Source: JBBPYC01 sp038200275 (lineage in GTDB: Bacteria; Pseudomonadota; Gammaproteobacteria; Burkholderiales; Burkholderiaceae_C). From it: a stretch of DNA of 51,432 nucleotides. Each line of letters starts with the position of its first letter. The first letter of the stretch is position 1. A program made the translations under genes and the position numbers. The stretch lies in the NCBI GenBank assembly GCA_038200275.1, contig JBBPYC010000033.1:1-51432 (forward strand). Reading direction: 5' to 3'. Of this stretch, positions 43,979 through 51,432 are shown piece by piece. Under the pieces are notes generated by a model that saw nothing but the letters and a program-made list of their open reading frames with translations, had not been told where the DNA came from and did not search any database.

Positions 43979-45184
43979 TCAGCCCATCTTGCAACCGGCC
44001 TGCTCCGCTGACAGGAACGAGCGACCTGAGCTGATCACGTCCACATAATCGTCCGGGTTCTTCATCCCGGCCCTGGCCTTGCCCTTGAGCAGGTAGTAAT
44101 TCTTCAGCACCTGATGGTCGGCCTTGCGAACTTCTTCTTCGCCGGTCAGGCCTTGGTATTTCAGGCCCTCCAATGCGCCAATCACGGCCTTCGGATCGGC
44201 TGAACCAGCCTTGATGATGCTGTCGACCAGCAGCTTGGTGCAGATGTAGGAGCCGGCCAGGCTGTAGTTCGGGTTGCTTTTGAACATGTCGTTCGAGCGT
44301 TTCACCAGATCGCGATTCAACTCAGAGTCAACGGTGTGCCAATACTGGGCGCCGAAGTAGACGCCTTCGCACAGGTCGGCACCCAGCGACTCGAATTGCT
44401 CCAGCCCGGAAGCCCAGGCGACCAGAATCGTCATGTTCTTCTTCAGGCCGAATGCCGCAGCCTGTCGCAGTGTGTCGGAAGACTGCGAGCCGAAGTTCAG
44501 CAGCAGCAGCACATCGGGCTTGGCCGCCATGGCGTTGGTGAGATAGCCGCTGAACTCTTTTTCTGCCAACGAGTGATAGCTGTTGCCGACGTGCTCGATG
44601 CCTTTCTCCTTGAAGATGTCCTTGGCTGCGGACAGCAGGCCTTCGCCAAACACGTACTGCGGAGTGATCGTGTACCAACGCTTGGCTTTGGGCATGGCCT
44701 CAAGCAGCGGCCGCACCGTCTGGTTGACGGCGCCGAAGGTCGGCACCGACCAGCGGAACGTCGCGATATTGCAGTCTTTGCCGGTGATCTCGTCTGCACC
44801 TGCCGTGGTGATGAAGACACCACCGGCTTTCTCAAGCTGCTTGCCCATCGCCAGCGATTCGGACGACAGGATGCCGCCAGCGAAAAATCGGATGCCGTCT
44901 TGCTGAAAGGATTCCTGCACCTTGCGTACGGCCGTTGCGGGCTTGCCTTCGGTGTCCAGCACGGTGTAGCCAAGTGGGCGCTTGAGCGCAGTGCCGTACT
45001 GCTCCAGCGCCAGTTTCATCCCCAGGTCGGCAAACTTGCCATTGGCCGCGAATGCGCCCGACATCGGGACCGGGCAGCCGAACTGGATCGGCCCGGTGGC
45101 TTGGGCGAACGCGGGAGCTCCCAAAGCGAGCGTGCCGGGCAGGGCGCCGAAGGCCGAGAGCTGAAGTAGTTGGCGTCGTTTCAT
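43979..45184 (-). CDS. livK: Periplasmic amino-acid/amide-binding protein LivK-type
   Basis: A 401-residue type-I periplasmic binding protein. The signal peptide has RR near the start (MKRRQLLQLSAFGALPGTLA) and cleavage after AFA; the twin Arg lacks the rest of a clear Tat motif. Mature text: GPIQFGCPVPMSGAFAANGK, FFAGGILSSESLAMGKQLEK, WYTITPQYVFGEGLLSAAKD. It sets the specificity of the LivHMGF transporter, which may be amides or peptides rather than leucine, given the MlrC-like peptidase downstream. Confidence 0.9.
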   Translation of the reverse strand: MKRRQLLQLSAFGALPGTLALGAPAFAQATGPIQFGCPVPMSGAFAANGKFADLGMKLALEQYGTALKRPLGYTVLDTEGKPATAVRKVQESFQQDGIRFFAGGILSSESLAMGKQLEKAGGVFITTAGADEITGKDCNIATFRWSVPTFGAVNQTVRPLLEAMPKAKRWYTITPQYVFGEGLLSAAKDIFKEKGIEHVGNSYHSLAEKEFSGYLTNAMAAKPDVLLLLNFGSQSSDTLRQAAAFGLKKNMTILVAWASGLEQFESLGADLCEGVYFGAQYWHTVDSELNRDLVKRSNDMFKSNPNYSLAGSYICTKLLVDSIIKAGSADPKAVIGALEGLKYQGLTGEEEVRKADHQVLKNYYLLKGKARAGMKNPDDYVDVISSGRSFLSAEQAGCKMG

Positions 45185-45297
45185 CAGATGTCTCCGGAAA
45201 TGTTTAGGTGAGCGCCCTCAACGGTGCGGTGGGGTGCAGCGCAAAAGGATTGAAAGCGAGCGTTGTTTATACGCAGAAACAGCGCAAGGCTTGTCTC

Positions 45298-45316
45298 GGA
45301 CAAACCCTGTCTGTCC
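45298..45316. promoter_or_regulatory. Inverted repeat in the livK/FAD-dehydrogenase divergent region
   Basis: GGACA, 9 bases, TGTCC in the 288-base region between two divergent start codons (45184 and 45473). Possible operator for livK, whose start is 114 bases away. No convincing -35/-10 pair was found for either gene. Confidence 0.25.
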
Positions 45317-45472
45317 AGCTGACCAGCCAGTCCAGCCAAAAAAATTGACGAGTTCCTATAGGGCTGTGGGATGCCCCTAATCCCGCTGGATCACGACGAA
45401 CTATGCCCCACCCACATTAAAATTCGAATCCAGCCGGGTCTCTCTTGTTCTGGCTGAACAACCGACTCGACG

Positions 45473-48400
45473 ATGAATGCACCGACCACGCTGAACCAGT
45501 TCGTACCGCAGGCTGCCGAGGCACCGCGTCTGCGCGAGATTCCGTACAACTACACCTCGTTCTCCGACCGCGAAATCGTGCTGCGGCTGCTCGGAGTGCG
45601 CGGCTGGCAGTTGCTGGAGACATTGCGGCAGGAGCGCCGCACCGGCCGCTCCGCGCGCATGCTGTATGAGGTGCTCGGCGACATTTGGGCGGTACAGCGC
45701 AATCCGTACCTGCAAGACGACTTGCTGGACAATCCGAAGCGCCGCAAGATGCTGGTCGATGCGCTGGAGCATCGGCTGGTCGAGGTGCAAAAGCGCCGCA
45801 CACCGCAGGAGGACGGTGGTCGGGATGCATTGGTCGGTGAGCTGCTGGACAGCGCGCGCGCAATGTTGCGCGCATTCGCCAAGCGCTTCTCCGATTCGTA
45901 CGACCTGCGCAAAAGCACGCTGACCAAGCTACGCAAGCTGACCGCGCACGACAACATCAAGTTCGACGCGTTCAGCCGCGTTTCGCACGTGACGGATGCG
46001 ACCGACTGGCGAGTCGAGTACCCGTTCGTCGTGCTCACGCCCGACACTGAAATCGAGATGGCAAATCTCGTCAAAGGCTGCATCGAACTCAGCCTGACGA
46101 TCATCCCGCGCGGCGGCGGCACCGGATACACCGGTGGGGCGATTCCGCTGACGTGGAACAGCGCCGTCATCAACACCGAGAAGCTCGAATCAATGACCGA
46201 GGTCGAGCTGCGCGAATTGCCCGGCATCGATCATCTTGTGCCGACCGTCTGGACTGAAGCCGGTGTGGTTACGCAGCGTGTCGCCGATGCGGCTGAGCGC
46301 GCGGGCTATGTGTTTGCGGTCGACCCAACCTCGGCGGAAGCATCCTGCATCGGCGGCAACATCGCGATGAACGCGGGCGGCAAGAAGGCGGTGCTATGGG
46401 GCACCGCGCTTGACAACCTCGCTTCCTGGCGCATGGTCACGCCAGATGCCGAGTGGCTTGAAGTCACGCGGCTGAACCATAACCTCGGCAAGATTCACGA
46501 CGCGGAAATTGCAAGCTTCGAGCTGCAATATTTCGCAGCCGATGGCAAGACACCACTGCGCAGCGAACGGATCGCCGTGCCGGGCAAGACCTTCCGCAAG
46601 GAAGGCCTCGGCAAGGACGTGACCGACAAGTTTTTGTCCGGCCTGCCTGGTATCCAGAAAGAAGGCTGCGACGGCCTGATCACGAGTGCGCGCTGGATCG
46701 TGCACAAGATGCCGGCGCACACGCGCACCGTATGCCTCGAATTTTTTGGCAACGCAAAGGACGCGGTGCCGAGCATTGTCGAGATCAAGGACTTCATGTT
46801 CTCGGAAGCCAAGCGCTCGGGCGTGTTGCTGGCGGGCCTGGAGCATCTGGACGACCGCTACTTGCGCGCAGTGGGTTACGCAACCAAATCGAAGCGCGGC
46901 GGCAGCAACGGGAGCGTGCCGAAGATGGCGCTGTTCGGCGACATCGTCGGCGACGACGCCGACGCGGTGGCGCGTGCGACCAGTGAAGTGGTGCGCATTG
47001 CCAACTCGCGCAACGGCGAAGGTTTCATTGCGATCAGCCCCGACGCCCGCAAGAAATTCTGGCTCGATAGGAAGCGCACCGCAGCGATCAGCCGGCACAC
47101 CAACGCGTTCAAGATCAACGAAGACGTGGTGATCCCGCTGCCGCGCATGGCCGAGTACACAGACGGCATCGAACGCATCAACATCGAACTTTCGCTGCGC
47201 AACAAGTTGAAGTTGTGCGATGCGCTGGAAGCGTTCTTCCTGCATGGCAATTTGCCGCTTGGAAAAAGCGACGACGCATCAACAATCGCTACGCCCGAGC
47301 TGCTGGAAGACCGGGTGGGACAGGCGCTGACCTTGATCAACGACGTGCGTGCGCAGTGGCAAGGTTGGCTGCACGATGTCGAGCCGCTGTTTCCGCAGTT
47401 GCAGGATCACACCCTGCGTGCCAGCTGGAAGACGCAGTTGCGCGCCGAGCTGCAGCGCATCTTCAACGGCGCGCCATTTGCACCCATTCTTGAGGAGTGC
47501 CGTGCCATCCATCAACGGGTGTTGAAGGGCCGCGTCTGGATCGCGCTGCACATGCACGCAGGCGACGGCAACGTGCACACCAACATTCCTGTCAACAGCG
47601 ACGACTACGAGATGCTGCAGGCTGCACATGGGGCGGTGGAACGCATCATGGCGTTGGCGCGCAGTCTGGACGGCGTGATCTCGGGCGAACACGGCATCGG
47701 CATCACGAAGCTCGAGTTTTTGACCGCAGCCGAAGTGCAGCCGTTCACCGACTACAAGCACAAGGTCGACCCGAAAGGCCGCTTCAACAAAGGCAAGCTG
47801 CTGCGCGGAAACCCCGCACTGCATGCGGATCTGACGAATGCTTATACGCCGAGTTTCGGCTTGATGGGGCATGAGTCATTAATCATGCAGCAGAGCGACA
47901 TTGGCGACATCGCCAATAGCGTGAAAGACTGCCTGCGCTGCGGCAAGTGCAAGCCGGTCTGCGCCACGCATGTGCCACGCGCCAACCTGCTGTACAGCCC
48001 GCGCAACAAGATCCTGGCGACGTCGCTATTGGTCGAGGCTTTCCTGTATGAGGAGCAGACGCGTCGCGGCATTTCGCTCAAGCATTGGGAAGAGTTCGAG
48101 GACGTGGCCGATCATTGCACGGTCTGTCATAAGTGCCTGGCGCCGTGTCCGGTCGACATCGACTTCGGCGAGGTGTCGATGAACATGCGCAACCTGTTGC
48201 GCAAGATGGGCAAGAAATCTTTTCGGCCTGGCAACAAAGCAGCGATGCTGATGCTGAACGCGACCAATCCGCAGACCATTAAGATCATGCGTACCTTGAT
48301 GGTGGACATCGGCTTCAAGGCGCAGCGCATTGCGAACGATTTGATGAAGCGTGTGGCGCGCAAGCAGACCGCAAGCCCGCCTGCCACGATCGGCGCCGCG

Positions 48401-49366
48401 CCGGTCAAGCAGCAGGTGATCCACTTCATTAATAAGAAGCTGCCCGGCGGTCTGCCGAAGAGGACCGCGCGCGCGCTGCTCGACATCGAAGACAAGGATT
48501 ACGTGCCGGTGATCCGCGATCCGACGGCAACCACGTCGGAGACTGAGGCGGTGTTCTACTTCCCCGGCTGCGGCTCGGAACGGCTGTTCAGTCAAGTGGG
48601 CCTGGCAACCCAGGCCATGCTCTGGCATGCCGGCGTGCAGACCGTGCTGCCGCCCGGCTATCTGTGCTGCGGTTACCCGCAGCGCGGCTCAGGCCAGTTC
48701 GACAAAGCCGACAAGATCATCACCGACAACCGGGTGCTGTTTCACCGCGTCGCCACCACGCTGAACTACCTCGACATCAAGACTGTGGTGGTCAGCTGCG
48801 GCACCTGTTATGACCAATTGCAGGGTTATCAGTTCGACAAGATTTTCCCCGGCTGCCGCATCATCGACATCCACGAATATCTGCTCGAAAAAGGCATCAC
48901 CTTGCCGGCCGACAATCAGGGTGCGTACCTGTACCACGACCCGTGCCACACGCCGATGAAGCTGCAAGACCCGATGAAGACCGTGAAGGCCCTGGTCGGC
49001 GATGCGGTGCTGAAGAACGATCGCTGCTGCGGCGAATCGGGCACGCTCGGCGTGACGCGGCCTGACATCTCGACGCAGGTGCGGTTTCGGAAGGAAGAGG
49101 AAATCATCAAGGGCGCCGCTGCGTTGCGTGCGCTCGAACCGGGCACCAGCGCGGCGGCAAATGCGCCATCAGCCAACGTCAAGATTCTCACAAGCTGCCC
49201 TAGCTGCCTGCAAGGTCTCAAGCGCTATGAGGACGACCTGAACAACGGCCTGCTCGAAGCCGACTACATCGTGGTTGAAATGGCGAACCGCATCCTTGGT
49301 GCCGATTGGCTGCCCGACTACGTGAAGGCAGCCAATGCCGGTGGCATCGAGCGCGTGCTGGTCTGA
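45473..49366 (+). CDS. Large FAD/iron-sulfur dehydrogenase (DUF3683, D-2-hydroxyacid type)
   Basis: A 1297-residue multidomain oxidoreductase. Residues 1-150 match the DUF3683 extension (IPYNYTSFSDREIVLRLLGV). The FAD-binding (PCMH) domain shows TIIPRGGGTGYTGGAIPLTW near 212; the FAD-oxidase C domain includes HMHAGDGNVHTNIPVNSDDY (about 693) and GEHGIGITKLEFLTAAE (about 739). Two 4Fe-4S motifs: CLRCGKCKPVC near 820 and CTVCHKCLAPCP near 882. Two CCG electron-transfer motifs: CCGYPQRGSGQ (about 1064) and CCGESGTLG (about 1184). Related to E. coli YdiJ and to D-lactate/glycolate oxidases; oxidises a D-2-hydroxy acid and passes electrons on. Exact substrate unknown. Confidence 0.9.
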   Translation: MNAPTTLNQFVPQAAEAPRLREIPYNYTSFSDREIVLRLLGVRGWQLLETLRQERRTGRSARMLYEVLGDIWAVQRNPYLQDDLLDNPKRRKMLVDALEHRLVEVQKRRTPQEDGGRDALVGELLDSARAMLRAFAKRFSDSYDLRKSTLTKLRKLTAHDNIKFDAFSRVSHVTDATDWRVEYPFVVLTPDTEIEMANLVKGCIELSLTIIPRGGGTGYTGGAIPLTWNSAVINTEKLESMTEVELRELPGIDHLVPTVWTEAGVVTQRVADAAERAGYVFAVDPTSAEASCIGGNIAMNAGGKKAVLWGTALDNLASWRMVTPDAEWLEVTRLNHNLGKIHDAEIASFELQYFAADGKTPLRSERIAVPGKTFRKEGLGKDVTDKFLSGLPGIQKEGCDGLITSARWIVHKMPAHTRTVCLEFFGNAKDAVPSIVEIKDFMFSEAKRSGVLLAGLEHLDDRYLRAVGYATKSKRGGSNGSVPKMALFGDIVGDDADAVARATSEVVRIANSRNGEGFIAISPDARKKFWLDRKRTAAISRHTNAFKINEDVVIPLPRMAEYTDGIERINIELSLRNKLKLCDALEAFFLHGNLPLGKSDDASTIATPELLEDRVGQALTLINDVRAQWQGWLHDVEPLFPQLQDHTLRASWKTQLRAELQRIFNGAPFAPILEECRAIHQRVLKGRVWIALHMHAGDGNVHTNIPVNSDDYEMLQAAHGAVERIMALARSLDGVISGEHGIGITKLEFLTAAEVQPFTDYKHKVDPKGRFNKGKLLRGNPALHADLTNAYTPSFGLMGHESLIMQQSDIGDIANSVKDCLRCGKCKPVCATHVPRANLLYSPRNKILATSLLVEAFLYEEQTRRGISLKHWEEFEDVADHCTVCHKCLAPCPVDIDFGEVSMNMRNLLRKMGKKSFRPGNKAAMLMLNATNPQTIKIMRTLMVDIGFKAQRIANDLMKRVARKQTASPPATIGAAPVKQQVIHFINKKLPGGLPKRTARALLDIEDKDYVPVIRDPTATTSETEAVFYFPGCGSERLFSQVGLATQAMLWHAGVQTVLPPGYLCCGYPQRGSGQFDKADKIITDNRVLFHRVATTLNYLDIKTVVVSCGTCYDQLQGYQFDKIFPGCRIIDIHEYLLEKGITLPADNQGAYLYHDPCHTPMKLQDPMKTVKALVGDAVLKNDRCCGESGTLGVTRPDISTQVRFRKEEEIIKGAAALRALEPGTSAAANAPSANVKILTSCPSCLQGLKRYEDDLNNGLLEADYIVVEMANRILGADWLPDYVKAANAGGIERVLV

Positions 49367-49379
49367 ACGTCCAGGCCGA

Positions 49380-50111
49380 TCACATCTTCTCTTTGACCCC
49401 TTTCCGGATCAGCCACCAGTTGACCGGATAGGCGGTCAGGAAGCCCGCGATCATCGCAAGCTGCATCGCGAACCAGAACTCCGGCATGTTTACTTCAGCG
49501 CGCGCGTGCAGCAGATGGCCGTACAGGTAGAAGTGCGCAAATGCCATGAAGCCGTACATGCCGACCTGCCATGAGATAAGCGACAGCGTGTCGGCCTTCA
49601 ACGCGGCGACTATGCCTTTGCCGAACGACAGATTCCGCATAGGAACAATCGCGAAGTATTGAAAGACGATCCCGAGGCCGAACGCGAAGATGAAGTCCAG
49701 CACCCAGACCGCGTAGATCTTGTCAGCAAAGATCGACTGCCAGCCGAGCCAGACCGCTATTGCTGGAAAGAAGAACGCCAGCCATTCAGCGAACACGTCG
49801 CCGATCATGCAGCCTGCGCCGCAGTGCGTGGCGCCCTTGCCAACAATGACCTGAAACGGCTGCCGCCCTGCCGGCATGTCCCGGCCTTGCGCCTTGTCTC
49901 GCTGCATGGCCTCGGTACTCGAGGCACGGCCCCAGCGGAAATACCCCCATAGCGTGAGCACGGTGCCAAAGAGTGCGGTCACCGGCCAAACCACGTTCAT
50001 CACCGCCATCTTCTGCGGATGTCGCATCACGTCAATCGCGACGATCAGCAGACACCCAGCGCCTAGCAGCAGGGCTGCAATCGAAAGTGTGTGGAGCCAC
50101 GGTGGGAACAC
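49380..50111 (-). CDS. DUF4396 membrane protein
   Basis: A 243-residue membrane protein with about six or seven hydrophobic helices. The family motif KGATHCGAGCMIGDVFAEWL, with two Cys and a His, lies near 93-112 and could bind a metal such as copper. Other text: VWVLDFIFAFGLGIVFQYFA and AFAHFYLYGHLLHARAEVNM. It lies downstream of a small secreted protein and a copB remnant on the same strand, so a role in copper handling is plausible. Function not established. Confidence 0.82.
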   Translation of the reverse strand: MFPPWLHTLSIAALLLGAGCLLIVAIDVMRHPQKMAVMNVVWPVTALFGTVLTLWGYFRWGRASSTEAMQRDKAQGRDMPAGRQPFQVIVGKGATHCGAGCMIGDVFAEWLAFFFPAIAVWLGWQSIFADKIYAVWVLDFIFAFGLGIVFQYFAIVPMRNLSFGKGIVAALKADTLSLISWQVGMYGFMAFAHFYLYGHLLHARAEVNMPEFWFAMQLAMIAGFLTAYPVNWWLIRKGVKEKM

Positions 50112-50179
50112 GATAGACCTTCTTGTGATTGCTATTATTTTTTCGATTTGGCAGCCGGCGCTTTTGCCTTGGCAACGCC

Positions 50180-50199
50180 AACTACGAAGATTCGTAGTT
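50180..50199. repeat. Hairpin at the 3' end of the small secreted protein gene
   Basis: AACTACGAA, GA, TTCGTAGTT: a perfect 9-bp inverted repeat covering the stop codon. No T run follows on the minus strand, so it is more likely an RNA-stabilising hairpin than a terminator. Confidence 0.5.
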
Positions 50200-50487
50200 A
50201 TTGCCCGGTTGGTTCTTCATCGTACGCAAGAGCTGCTCGCAACGCGCCTGCTCCACCGCGCTGGGTGGACTGGGTCGTGCTCGACAGGTGCGCAGCATCT
50301 CGTCCAATGTGTGTCCTTCAACCGCCCGGGTTCCAAAGCCCTTCATGTCAGGCTCGATCGGTTGCGGCGGATTGAGCACATGGCTTTCATCCGCATTCAC
50401 CGAAGGAATCGACGGTTGCTGCTGAGCGAATGACGGCTGGGCCGGCACGATGAGTGCGACGAGCACCGGGAACACAAATTTCATCAT
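50182..50487 (-). CDS. Small secreted protein, unknown, beside copB remnant
   Basis: A 101-residue protein with a signal peptide (MMKFVFPVLVALIVPAQPSF, cleaved after SFA). The mature part contains VNADESHVLNPPQPIEPDMK, GHTLDEMLRTCRARPSPPSA and EQARCEQLLRTMKNQPGN; two Cys could form a disulfide. No named family recognised. It is 61 bases after the copB remnant on the same strand and probably came from a copper operon. Directly after its stop another frame gives a lysine/alanine-rich tail (VAKAKAPAAKSKK, stop), so the native C-terminus might be longer and lost by a frameshift. Confidence 0.6.
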   Translation of the reverse strand: MMKFVFPVLVALIVPAQPSFAQQQPSIPSVNADESHVLNPPQPIEPDMKGFGTRAVEGHTLDEMLRTCRARPSPPSAVEQARCEQLLRTMKNQPGNNYESS

Positions 50488-50548
50488 GATTCGACTTTTC
50501 CTGGTCAATTGCACCAAGATTGGAGAAGTGTCGTTGAAGAGACTCATA

Positions 50549-50790
50549 TCAAAACCACATCCGAATGCCGATCGTGGCCCTGAAGTCCCTGGTTGGGGAG
50601 CCGTTTGCCTGACGAATGTCGGCCGTGTTGCCGAACCACTTCTGGTACGTCACCCCGATGTAGGGCGCAAACTTGCGTGAGAACTCATAGCGGAGGCGCA
50701 AGCCGCTGTCGATGTCCGACAGCCCCGAGCCGACTCGGCGTGCGTAGGGCGTGTCATCATTTGCTAGCCGTTGGCTCTTGAATATGCCGA
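50549..50790 (-). pseudogene. copB: Copper resistance protein CopB, C-terminal remnant
   Basis: The last 75 or so codons of an outer-membrane beta-barrel: PYARRVGSGLSDIDSGLRLR, YEFSRKFAPYIGVTYQKWFG, RDFRATIGIRMWF with the C-terminal Phe of outer-membrane proteins. This matches the CopB C-terminus. Upstream of about 50790 the frame runs into IS5-family sequence, so the N-terminal part is gone or displaced. The exact junction cannot be fixed; 50790 is approximate. Confidence 0.75.
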
Positions 50791-51432
50791 CCGCTATGCC
50801 ACTTGGGTTGCATGACCAGACGATACGCATTGAGAGACGACCAGTGGCAGCGCATGGAGCACTTGCTGCCTGGGCGCGACGGATATGTGGGGGTGACAGC
50901 CAAGGACAATCGGCTGTTTGTCGACGCGGTGTTGTATCGGTACCGGGCCGGCATCTCTTGGCGCGACCTGCCCGAGCGGTTTGGGGATTTCCGGGTGTGA
51001 TGCATCTGCGCCACTCGCGCTGGAGCCGCAGTGGGGTGTGGCAGCGTCTGTTTGCCACCCTGACGCAGGACCCGGACAACGAATACGCCATGATCGACAG
51101 CACCATCGTGCGCGCCCATCAGCACAGCGCAGGAGCAGTGAAAAAAAAGGCGATGAAGCCAACGATCAGGCCATTGGTCGCAGCCGCGGATGGCTGAGCA
51201 CCAAGATTCACGCCACGACGGACGCGCTGGGCAACCCCACCGGCTTTCACCTCACGGCTGGCCAAGCGCACGACCTGCAAGGCGCCGACGGGCTGCTCAA
51301 AGACACCCAAGCTCACGCCGTCATCGCCGACAAAGCCTACGACGCTCAAGCCCGGGTGATCGAGCCGCTGCTCCAGGCGGGCAAGACCGTCGTCATCCCG
51401 TCGCGCAAGACGCGCAAGGAGCCGCGGCCCTA
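50791..51432 (+). mobile_element. IS5-family insertion sequence (IS427-like), partial
   Basis: The left part of an IS with a DDE transposase in two frames, continuing beyond base 51432. It sits against the copB remnant and is divergent from it. The left terminal repeat was not recognised, so the start is approximate. Confidence 0.7.
50812..51432 (+). pseudogene. IS5-family transposase, partial and frameshifted
   Basis: Reading MTRRYALRDDQWQRMEHLLP and RAGISWRDLPERFGDFRV up to a stop at 50998-51000, then MHLRHSRWSRSGVWQRLFAT and AMIDSTIVRAHQHSAGAVKK (first Asp of the triad) in a second frame, then STKIHATTDALGNPTGFHLT and AVIADKAYDAQARVIEPLL (second Asp) in a third. The first break fits a TG duplication (GTGTG for GTG) and is probably a mutation. 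The second break lies at a run of eight A (51141-51148), where IS5/IS427 elements use programmed -1 frameshifting, so it need not be a defect. The triad Glu lies outside the window. Confidence 0.75.

Overview
The window is high-GC chromosomal DNA from a betaproteobacterium, most likely Burkholderiales and probably close to Comamonadaceae. The basis is the hemA-prfA pair, the ugpBAEC and livKHMGF operons, the sequences of Lnt, CorC, MoaA and UgpC, and short AT-rich GCTAT...AGC elements of the kind scattered through Comamonadaceae genomes. The taxon is inferred from protein and repeat style, not from an rRNA.

Left flank (1-2.5 kb): the start of a UvrA-family ATPase and a GntP-family permease, both on the minus strand. 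Next comes a wrecked glutathione S-transferase gene. Its 5' end is replaced by the first 26 codons of a different tyrosine integrase, which is the scar of an earlier island.

Integrated element (about 2.54-12.41 kb): a compact island bounded by the 3' end of a tRNA-Thr(CGU) gene on the right and an imperfect copy of that end on the left. It carries a tyrosine integrase, several unknown small genes, an AlpA-type regulator, a PriCT-Toprim-DUF927 primase/helicase broken by one in-frame TAG, and a Nu1-like terminase small subunit. It has no large terminase, capsid or tail gene. This content (int, alpA, primase/rep, terS) matches phage-inducible chromosomal islands (phage satellites). Phased GGGAGCA repeats (11-bp period after int, 9-bp period in inverted orientation after terS) and ATGTGCCCCC repeats at both ends are candidate origin, packaging or integrase-arm sites. 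An IS3-family element (5.67-7.30 kb) splits the element's genes.

Core region (12.4-34.2 kb): aldehyde dehydrogenase, an MBL-fold protein, a decayed patatin lipoprotein, aqpZ, an SDR oxidoreductase, a periplasmic serine hydrolase, and the molybdenum cofactor operon moaA-mobA-moeA. A two-component system follows, divergent from a GlcG-like gene and a secreted HIU hydrolase; a site resembling the HprR/CusR box lies between them. Then comes a minus-strand series hemA, prfA, an MFS exporter, corC and lnt, and a small membrane protein flanked by two 44-bp repeats.

Transport region (34.4-45.2 kb): the glycerol-3-phosphate ABC operon ugpB-ugpA-ugpE-ugpC, and a branched-chain-amino-acid-type ABC operon (livK-H-M-G-F) that leads into an M81/MlrC metallopeptidase.

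Right end (45.5-51.4 kb): a 1297-residue FAD/iron-sulfur dehydrogenase, a DUF4396 membrane protein, a small secreted protein, and a copB remnant cut by an IS5-family element that runs off the window.
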